64,000 nt of DNA from Azolla caroliniana (lineage: Eukaryota > Polypodiophyta): assembly GCA_043228905.1 (NCBI GenBank), contig JBHGNT010000022.1, forward strand, positions 11,222,001 to 11,286,000. The letters are read 5' to 3'. The notes beneath the pieces are model-generated. The model saw only the letters and a program-made list of their open reading frames with translations, made no database searches and was not told the DNA's origin. Within the stretch, counting starts at the first letter, position 1. The number at the start of each line of letters is the position of its first letter. The translations under genes were made by a program, and so were the position numbers. Of the stretch, positions 57,020 to 64,000 are shown in pieces.

Positions 57020-57099
57020 TCCGTCTCCTCCTTTTCCTTTTATCTTCTTACATCTCCCTCCCTTCATATTAATCTCTTATTCCTCTTTCCTCTCATCCT

Positions 57100-57702
57100 A
57101 TGGCCACTGTTAGCGCTCAAGAATATCAATCTATTTTCTCGGAGTTGCAATGCTTGAAAGAGAAGTTCCTTGCTTTGGAACAAGAAAATCAACGGTTATT
57201 AGGGGATCTTCAACAAATCTCCTTAGAAAAGCAGCAAACGCAACAACAACATGGGGAACTTGCATTACACGTGCAACAACTCGAAGCAACCATCGTAGCG
57301 ATGCAACAACAAGGACCCAATACGCAAGGGATTCATAAAGAACCCAAGATCGGCCTTCCCATGAAATTCAATGGAACGCGATCGCAGTTTAGAGGATTCC
57401 TTAATCAGGTACGATTAGTCATTCAAATGCATCCTTCCCGATATCCCACCGATGCATCACGAGTGGGTTTAGTAGGCACGTTGTTAAGTGGCTCAACGTT
57501 GGCATGGTTGGCTCCGTTGTTAGAAAAGGAATCCCTATTACTAAACAATTTTGAAGATTTTATAAGTGAGTTTAAAGCTTGTTTTGGAGATATTGACAGC
57601 ATAAAGACAACAATCAACAAAATCCGACGATTACGTCAAGGTGATCGTCCAGCCTCCGCATACGCTGCAGATTTCTGTCTACTCGCCTATGATATCCCCT
57701 AG
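57100..57702 (+). pseudogene. Element C gag (premature stop; homology continues to about 57868)
   Basis: MATVSAQEYQSIFSEL starts a predicted coiled coil (about residues 10-75, Gln-rich), followed by a Ty3-type retrotransposon gag domain: PMKFNGTRSQFRGFLNQVRL, DASRVGLVGTLLSGSTLAWL and QGDRPASAYAADFCLLAYDIP. TAG at 57700-57702 sits where a Trp codon would be expected. The next codons DEQTLMEQFRDGLRNDIKDL keep homology, so the stop is a mutation. No zinc knuckle, protease or RT remains. Confidence 0.85.
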
Positions 57703-57949
57703 GATGAACAAACATTAATGGAGCAATTTCGTGATGGTCTACGCAACGATATCAAGGATTTACTCTTGACCTTCCCCGAAGAACCAAAGTCATTAACAGA
57801 AGCAATCAGTCCCGCGGTGAGATGCGACAACCGCCTTTTCGAACGATGTTCAGAACGTCAGTTCTAGATGCCAAGGGCAAGATCAGAGCCCACCTATGCC
57901 TCAATGGTAGTGAAACCTTTTCCGAGGGAGTCATATGACTAGCTCTAGG

Positions 57950-59484
57950 GGCTGTCGTATCGTCTCATAGTGGAGAAAGTGTAGACATTAGGTATGTTTC
58001 CCATAACGACAATGCTCACAGAAGTTCGTCTTCTTCTGGAGTTTTGGGATGTAGTCGAGCGCCATTAGCCGGTCCAGTCCGATTTGTGACATATGACCGA
58101 GTTAGCCATGCCATAGGTTCAGGTCGGTCAATTCGGCCAATTCGGCTACATTTACGGCCCTTTCTGGATTGATCACTATCCGTGGATACAAGTTATCGTA
58201 CTTGTATCCGCTTCCGTGTTGACTCGTTGAGAGTTGTTCTGTACTCGTCTTCGGTTAACATGTCGATGGAGACCATACTCCTTTTGAGCTCAAGTACGTG
58301 CCACACTTAATGTAGGTTGATCATATTGTTGTTCGGCAATTGGATGGCAACTTCTCCAATCCCAGCTATTATGCACTCCTACCCGTTGCCTAGTCAGATT
58401 GTGTCGTTGGTGCCGACCGAATAGTTCGAGAACCATTTTATGTTCGGCGTTACGTGAAATATGGCTCCAGAATCCAGTAGTCACATTTGTGCCTCTTGAG
58501 CACTCTGAGGACTTCTCCGACTATTGAGTCATCAACAGAGAGGATTTCTCCTGATTGAGAGTTGGCAACATTGATTTGGTTGCCAACTGAAGCATGGTTC
58601 AAGTCAGATCGTCCTGAGTTCCACTCGAATCGTTGACCGCTCTCCTTCGTCTTGATCGACCAGCAATCGAAAACATTGTGACCGGCGTTTTTGCAGTGAG
58701 TGCAGAAATCACCTCGTCGACTATTTCTCAACTTCGACCGTTGTTGGCCTCCCCTCTTTCTTGATCGACTAGAGTCTCGACCGGTCCATTCGACTTGTTC
58801 TCTCGATCGATTGGATCAATCGAGTGATGTGCTTCTACTAACTCATCAATGGTAAGTTCCATTGATTTTCGCCTAATGTCCTTGGTGATAACTTGTCTGA
58901 TCGTCTCATCTAGATTTAGATTCGTACTGTTATTGGCGTAGGTCGTACAAAACACCTCCCAACTCACCGGCAAGCTCAAAAGGAGGTCAAGGGCCTCAAC
59001 TTTTTCTTCGAAGTTGATCCGTTGGGAGGAGAGTTTAGACAACACTTAGTTGAAGGTGTTGATGTGAGAGGTCACCGGAACTTACTCTCTCATCTTCATA
59101 TTGAACAGTTGCTGAATCAATATGAATTTCGATGAGGAGGATTTTTTCTCGTAGACTGTCTATAGCTTCTCCCACAAGGTGAATGTTGTTGTCTCCTTGG
59201 CCATGTTGAAGACATTTTCGGCCACGTGCATCTAAATGGTGGAGCGTGTTATTTCTTCTATGAATCTCCATTTTTTGGCAAACATTGAAGCAAGATTTTC
59301 GCTATGCCGAATGACTTCAACCTATCTTCGAATGATCAACACGTCTTGCATCATCTCCTTCCATAGGACAATGTTCTTTTCGTTGAACTTTTGGATTTCA
59401 ACTCTTGTACCAGATGTTGAAGCCATATTCTTTCGGAAGTGATATTTACTAACCTGGTCTTTTCTCTGAGCCAAAATGTTTCTC
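57950..59484 (-). pseudogene. Copia D gag-protease-preintegrase fragment
   Basis: Minus-strand reading starts at ATG 59426 (MASTSGTRVEIQKF). It runs through UBN2-type gag (FEEKVEALDLLLSLPVSWEV), a CCHC knuckle CTHCKNAGHNVFDC at about 58700, a protease start WILEPYFT that retains the D-S-G context in another frame (near 58470), and a pre-integrase box WHG*LGHMSQIGLDRLM with CEHCRYGK near 58010. Many stops and frameshifts. The element ends where element C gag begins, so one truncated the other. Confidence 0.8.
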
Positions 59485-59745
59485 GTCTTGGTCTTTTATG
59501 CTTTTCATTGCCGTTGAACAACAAGTTTGCTTTGTTACCGCTTGACAACAGGTATGCGAATAGATATGTGGAAGTGTGTATGAGAACTTGCAAGTAAATG
59601 TTTACATCAAACAACACAGATATGCAACAAGAGAAGGAACAGAAGGTAGACACAATTCTAGCTTCAATGGAAGTTCTTGCTATTCTCTCTCTGCAACTCT
59701 TACAGTCCAAGAAGCAAGAAGAAGTTTGTTACAATGTTATGGTTG
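59485..59745 (-). repeat. Probable LTR piece of copia D
   Basis: Lies just upstream of copia D gag on its sense strand, ending gagaaaca before ttttggctcagag, a mutated copia-type primer site. The outer end is uncertain and no partner LTR is seen. Confidence 0.45.
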
Positions 59746-60360
59746 AGATTGTTTTTATATTTATTTATATATAGGGACAATAAACTAAAGAAAGTTGATG
59801 AGGTGGCTGACTTGGTTTAAGACACAAGATTATGGTTCTAGTCTGAAAGGGCATGGGTTCAAATCATAGTCTCATCAACGATGCATGACATTGTTAACCT
59901 AAAATTAATGTGTAAACCTTCTTGTGAGAAAATGCTTGTGATTGTGATCCTTGCCTAAACATAAGCTAAGGACTACGATTGTTATATGTATTTATATATG
60001 GGAAGACGCTAAAGAAAGTTGGTGAGGTGGTCGAGTTGGGCTAATGCACAAGATTAATGTTCTAGGGCGTAGGTTCAAATCCCATTCTCATCATCAATCC
60101 AAACATTTTTGTAAGAATTTAATGTCTATGCTTGTAGATCCTTGACTAAACATAAGATAAAAACCAGATTTATGTATGGTTCTAGTCAAAAGGGCGTGGG
60201 TTCAAATTGCAATCTCATCAACGATGGATTACATTGCTAGCGTAAAATTAATGTGTAAACATTTTTGTGAGAAGATGCTTGTGCTTGTGATCCTTACCTA
60301 AACGTAAGATAAGAACTATTTTTATATTTATTTATATATAAGGACAACGAATTAAAGAGA

Positions 60361-60695
60361 AAGTCGGCCTTAGTGATCCGACGGTGCCAAGTGGAAGGGC
60401 CATCGCTCAATGGATAAAAGTTACTCTAGGCATAACAAGTTGATCTTCCCCAAGAGTTCACATCGACAGGAAGTTTTAGCACCTCGATGTCAGCTCTTCG
60501 CCGCCTAGGGCGGTAATATGTCCCAAGGGTTGGGTTGTTCGCCCATTAAAGCGGTACGTGGGGTGGGTTCAGAATGTTGTGAGACAGTTTGGTCCATATC
60601 CGGTGCGGACGTTAGGCATTGAGGGGACCTTTCCCTAGTACGAGAGGATCGGGAAGGACACACCTCTAGTGTACCAGTTATCGTGCGCATGGTAG
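60361..60695 (+). pseudogene. Plastid 23S rRNA 3' fragment (nuclear plastid DNA)
   Basis: aaagtcggccttagtgatcc through gtaccagttatcgtgc follows the end of domain V and the start of domain VI of plastid 23S rRNA, including the sarcin-ricin loop (tagtacgagaggatcggga). It has many substitutions and short deletions relative to any working 23S. Plastid rather than mitochondrial origin rests on tccatatccggtgcggacgt and cttcgccgcctagggcggta. The match stops near 60695. The following 175 bases are of unknown origin. Confidence 0.88.
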
Positions 60696-60872
60696 TAATA
60701 ATTCGATAAACAGCCAGAGGGGGTTGATTCTAACTCATGTTGGGACTAAGGTTGGAATGTTCAACCAGGGGCTATTCTGAAATACTCGATTGATCCTTGT
60801 ACCGCGTAAAGAAACCCTATTGATATCTGTAAATAAACGAAAAACGTTTCCTTATTAGAAGTGAATATCTGA
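60696..60872. other. Unidentified insert between plastid rDNA and the array
   Basis: Not tRNA-derived and not 23S. On the minus strand it reads KETFFVYLQISIGFLYAVQG without stops, which I do not recognise. It could be more organelle DNA carried in with the rDNA piece. Confidence 0.35.
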
Positions 60873-62499
60873 TCATCAAAGTTAATGAGGTGGTTGATTT
60901 GGTCTAAGACACAAATTGAGGTTCTAGTCCTAAAGGGCATGGGTTCAATCATAGTCTCATCAATGATGCATGACATTGTTAGCATAAAATTAATGTGTAG
61001 ACATTTTTGTGAGAAAGTGCTTGTGATACTTGCCTAAACATAAGCTAAGAACTGTGATTGTTACATGTATTTATATATAGGAAAAACACTAAAGAAAATT
61101 GGTGAGGTGGCCAAGTTGGGCTAACACGCAAGATTAAGGTTCTAGGCTGAAAGGGCGTATGTTCTAATCCCATTCTCATGATTGATACAAACATTTTTGT
61201 GATAATTTAATGTATATGCTTGTAGATCCTTGACTAAAGATAAGCTAAAAACCATATTTATATATGGTTCTAGTTCGAAAGGGTGTGGGTTCAAATTGCA
61301 ATCTCATCAACGACGGATGACATTGTTAGCGTAAAATTAATGTGTAAACATTTTTGTGAGAAAATGCTTGTGCTTGTGATTCTTGCCTAAACATAAGCTA
61401 ATAATTGTTTTTCTATTTATTTATATATAGGGACAACACTAAAGAAAGTTGATGAGGTGGTTGAGTTGGTCTAAGGCACAAGATTAAGGTTCTAGTGAGA
61501 AAGGACATGGATTCATATATAGGGACAACACTAAAGAAAGTTGATGAGGTGGTTGAGTTGGTCTAAGATACAAGATTAATGTTCTAGTGAGAAAGGGCAT
61601 GGATTCAAATCATAGTCTCATCAACGATGCATGACATTGTTAGCATAAAATTAATGTGTAAACATTTTTATGAGAAAGTGCTTGTGATACTTGCCTAAAC
61701 ATAAGCTAAGAACTATGATTGTTATATGTATTTATATATAGGGAAAGCATTAAAGAAAGTTGGTGAGCTGGTCGAGTTGGGCTAACGGACAAGATTAAGG
61801 TTCTAATCTGAAAGGGCGTAGGTTCAAATCCCATTAATTTAATGTCCATGCTTGTAGATCATTGACTAAACATGGTTCAAATCCCATTAATTTAATTTTT
61901 ATGCTTGTAGATCATTGACTAAACATAAGCTAAAAACCAGTTTTATATATGGTTCTAGTCGAGGGTGTGGGTTCAAATGGTTGTGCTTGTGATCCTTGCC
62001 TAAACATAGGATAAGAATTGTTTTTATATTTGTTTATATGTATGGACAACATTGAACAAAGTTGATGAGGCGAATGAGTTAGCCTAAGACACAAGATTAA
62101 GGTTCTAGTCCGAAAGGGTGTGGGTTCAAATTACAGTCACATCAACGATGCGACATTGTTAGCGTAAAATTAACGTGTAAATATTTTTGCGAGAAAATGC
62201 TTGTGCTTTGTGATCCTTGCCTAAACATAAGCTAAGAACTATGGTTGTTGTATGTATTTATATATAGGCTAACACACAAGATTAAGGTTATAGTCTAAAA
62301 GGGCGTAGGTTCAAACCCCATTCTCATCATCGATGCAATCATTTTTGTGAGAAATTAATGTCTATGCTTGTAGATCCTTGACTAAACATAAGCTAAAAAC
62401 CAAATTTATATATGGTTCTAAACATAAGCTAAACAATTATTTAGAGACACGGACTCACCCCCCTTAATCCATTTAAATACCAAATCCTAATTAGAATCC

Positions 62500-63833
62500 A
62501 CCATCTCAATATCCCCCTCTTGAAAATATTATTAAAAAACATGAAACCCTTCTTTTTTCTAAACTCCAACAACCTATACCCAAACCCGTTAGGACACCAC
62601 TTCACCTTCGCACAACCCTCAAGAGCCTTAGGAATAACAACCAAATTATCATTCTTCCGGCTGATAAAAACATGAGAATATGTGTTCTAGACAAATATAC
62701 CTATTATGAAAAAGCTATAAAACACCTTTCTGATACCACCACCTACAAAAAAGTAACCCATTTTCCGTTAGAAGAACGCTTATATCGCCTTAATAGTATG
62801 TTCAAAAAAATCTAGATACACTTTCCGTTGTTGAAGCTAATTACATACTCCATAAACCCCTAAAAGGATATCAAGTATCTAATATTTATTTTCTCCCTAA
62901 ACTCCATAAAACACCCATTGGCTCTAGACCCATTTGCTCTTATAATAACTCTATATACGAGCAAACCTCTAAATGGCTACATTTTCAACTTTTACCCATC
63001 CTAGTACTCCAAAAACAATACCTAAAAGACTCACACTCCCTCACCCAGAAATTAGAACAATTAACCCCCTAAATGTTTCATCTTCTCTTTTGATGTAGAA
63101 TCCCTTTATCCTAGCATCCCTCCTAAGTTAGGACTCAAAGCACTTCGCCATATCATCTCCCCCCATTTCTCCTTAGCCAAGACTAATCTTATCTATACCC
63201 TTAGCGCTCTAACCCTAGAGTATCACTACCTGACCGATAATCAAGTATACCAACAAATCAAAGGGACAATCATGGGTAGCAACTTCTAAGTATTCTATGC
63301 ATGCCTTTTCTTATCACACTTAGAAAACTCCCAAACCACACCCCATCTCTTCTATTTTACTAGGTACATAGATGATGCCTTCAAGGTTTGGACAGGTACG
63401 AAACCCCAACTCTTAGAATACCTCAGTTTCTATAGCCTTATGACCAATAACTCTATTAAACTTACGATCCATACTTCCCCCACTAGGCTCCCTTTCTTAG
63501 ATATTTAGATCAATTTAGAGAACTCTAATTTCTCTTTCAATTGTTTCCAAAAACCACTAAATTCCTATCAATATTGTCCCTTCTCTTCGGACCATCCTAT
63601 ACATTCTAAACAAATTTTTATCTCGAATGAATTAAAACACTACCTAGTTAGAGAAAGCACACCTATAGGGTACCTAGAAATGAAAAAACATTTCTTCCTT
63701 AGACTCATTAGCCGAGGTTACCCACCCCATTTCATCCTTAAGGCCTTTAAAAAACATCCTTTCTCCCTTAGGAATACCCTCATCCATAAACATAAAAACA
63801 AATTTTCCCTTACTCCTACCATATAGAGCTCAT
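62500..63833 (+). pseudogene. Penelope-like element reverse transcriptase (decayed)
   Basis: A frame-shifting translation follows Penelope RT motifs in order: IIILPADKNMRICVLDKYTY and LSDTTTYKKV (62645-62770), YFLPKLHKTPIGSRPIC (about 62888-62938), FDVESLYPSIPP (from 63089), QIKGTIMGSNF, RYIDDAFKVW (catalytic D-D, from 63362) and LPFLDI. The thumb follows (YQYCPFSSDHPIHSKQIFIS, LISRGYPPHFILKAFKK). Penelope-like elements prime with target DNA and often carry a GIY-YIG endonuclease. None is visible before 62500, where the tRNA array intervenes, or after 63833. In-frame stops near 63287 and 63506 and frame changes show decay. Confidence 0.8.
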
Positions 63834-63914
63834 ATAGAGCGAAACGTGTTTGCTAAAAGACCTTTTTCTTACATAAATTGAAATTTGAATTCTATTTTCT
63901 TTTTCTTTTTCTTT

Positions 63915-64000
63915 TTTATTGTAATTAGCTTACCCTAGTGGTAAGTCGTTTACATTACTAGCACTACACCTTGGGTTCAAAACCCAATTTTCTCACCTCT
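63915..64000 (+). repeat. tRNA-derived SINE-like unit, copy c (runs off window)
   Basis: attagcttaccctagtggta is an A-box-like start and gggttcaaaaccc the B box, followed by aattttctcacctct, as in copies a and b near 10.6-10.8 kb. Unrelated to the tRNA-Leu array units. Confidence 0.6.

Larger units (their letters stand above)
56627..57950 (+). mobile_element. Ty3/gypsy element C, 5' part only (LTR, leader, gag)
   Basis: LTR 56627-57005 with tgtca...tgaca ends, a short leader, then gag. Everything after gag is replaced by a minus-strand copia fragment from about 57950. The LTR belongs to the family of the solo LTR at 45725-46162. There is no TGG-type tRNA primer site after the LTR. Confidence 0.85.
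59780..62430 (+). repeat. Tandem higher-order array of tRNA-Leu(AAG)-derived units
   Basis: Near-complete tRNA-Leu-like heads lie at about 59797-59878, 60021-60095, 60884-60963, 61101-61183, 61543-61624 and 62064-62146. Truncated ones lie at 61451-61515, 61762-61834 and 62268-62334. 3' halves alone lie at 60177-60221, 61261-61311 and 61951-61970. The consensus head has a GATGAGG/TCTCATC acceptor stem, TGG(C/T)(C/T)GAGTTGGTCTAAG (A box), TTAAGGT (anticodon loop, AAG), CGAAAGGGCGTG (variable arm) and GGTTCAAATC (B box). Each head has the shared tail gacattgttagc...aattaatgtgtaaac...ataagctaag. Order full A, full B, 3' half repeats, about 520-660 bp per block. The anticodon stem has a mismatch, so these are tRNA-derived repeats, not tRNA genes. 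Confidence 0.88.

Noticed and set aside
60505-60690. 61-codon minus-strand frame beginning [10 protein letters not shown]
   Set aside because: Antisense of the 23S rRNA sequence, a well-known spurious ORF in databases.
59797-62146. Functional tRNA-Leu genes in the array
   Set aside because: The anticodon stem is mismatched and several copies are truncated; they fit tRNA-derived repeats better, though a covariance search would settle it.
63825-63860. Hammerhead ribozyme in the Penelope-like element (gcgaaacg with a ctc/gag hairpin)
   Set aside because: The essential ctgatga box is not present at the right place, so only one half of the core is seen.

Overview
The window is nuclear DNA of a land plant. 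It has GT-AG introns, a plastid-targeted protein gene, a PLS-class pentatricopeptide repeat gene, plant-type Ty1/copia, Ty3/gypsy, LINE and hAT elements, and a piece of plastid 23S rRNA. The intron-free PPR gene with repeated 'MYGKCG' motifs, the many old nested transposons and the Penelope-type reverse transcriptase suggest a non-flowering lineage of fern or lycophyte grade. That placement is inference.

Host genes. (1) 1-6888, minus: a GDP-fucose O-fucosyltransferase family gene, rebuilt as eight phase-consistent exons. Its 3' end lies beyond base 1 and its third intron carries a decayed LINE. (2) 34364-36907, plus: an 847-aa PPR protein. Its leader and start codon lie in a tandem triplication that makes two upstream ORFs. 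(3) 39864-44838, minus: a nine-exon gene for a plastid-targeted DUF2854-type membrane protein.

Mobile DNA, left to right. 7.1-7.7 kb is a microsatellite block. 7.76-10.36 kb holds three LINE 3' ends, one inserted into another with a 15-bp target duplication. 10.5-10.96 kb holds tRNA-derived SINE-like units and (CT)n tracts. 12778-13775 is a 5'-truncated LINE with 14-bp target duplications. 16.26-31.87 kb is a three-level nest: a LINE split by a decayed Ty3/gypsy element A (16758-29711), whose 3' LTR is split by a young, apparently complete Ty3/gypsy element B (21397-29234). 45.3-46.2 kb has a tandem duplication and a solo LTR of family C. 47234-56155 is a copia element that lost RT-RNase H and whose 5' LTR holds a hAT transposon (47386-52395). 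56627-57950 is the 5' part of a Ty3/gypsy element C. 57.95-59.75 kb is a minus-strand copia fragment. 59.78-62.43 kb is a tandem array of tRNA-Leu-derived units interrupted by plastid rDNA. 62.5-63.83 kb is a decayed Penelope-like RT, and a further SINE-like copy closes the window.

The most unusual signals are: a sequence complementarity suggesting Tf1/sushi-style self-priming in family C; the tRNA-Leu(AAG)-derived higher-order array; antisense tRNA-like Pol III boxes inside LTRs of two unrelated Ty3 families; a conserved D-H-G-S protease signature in elements A and B; and a plant Penelope-like RT. The three host genes do not form a pathway. All identifications come from reading the sequence; no database search was run.
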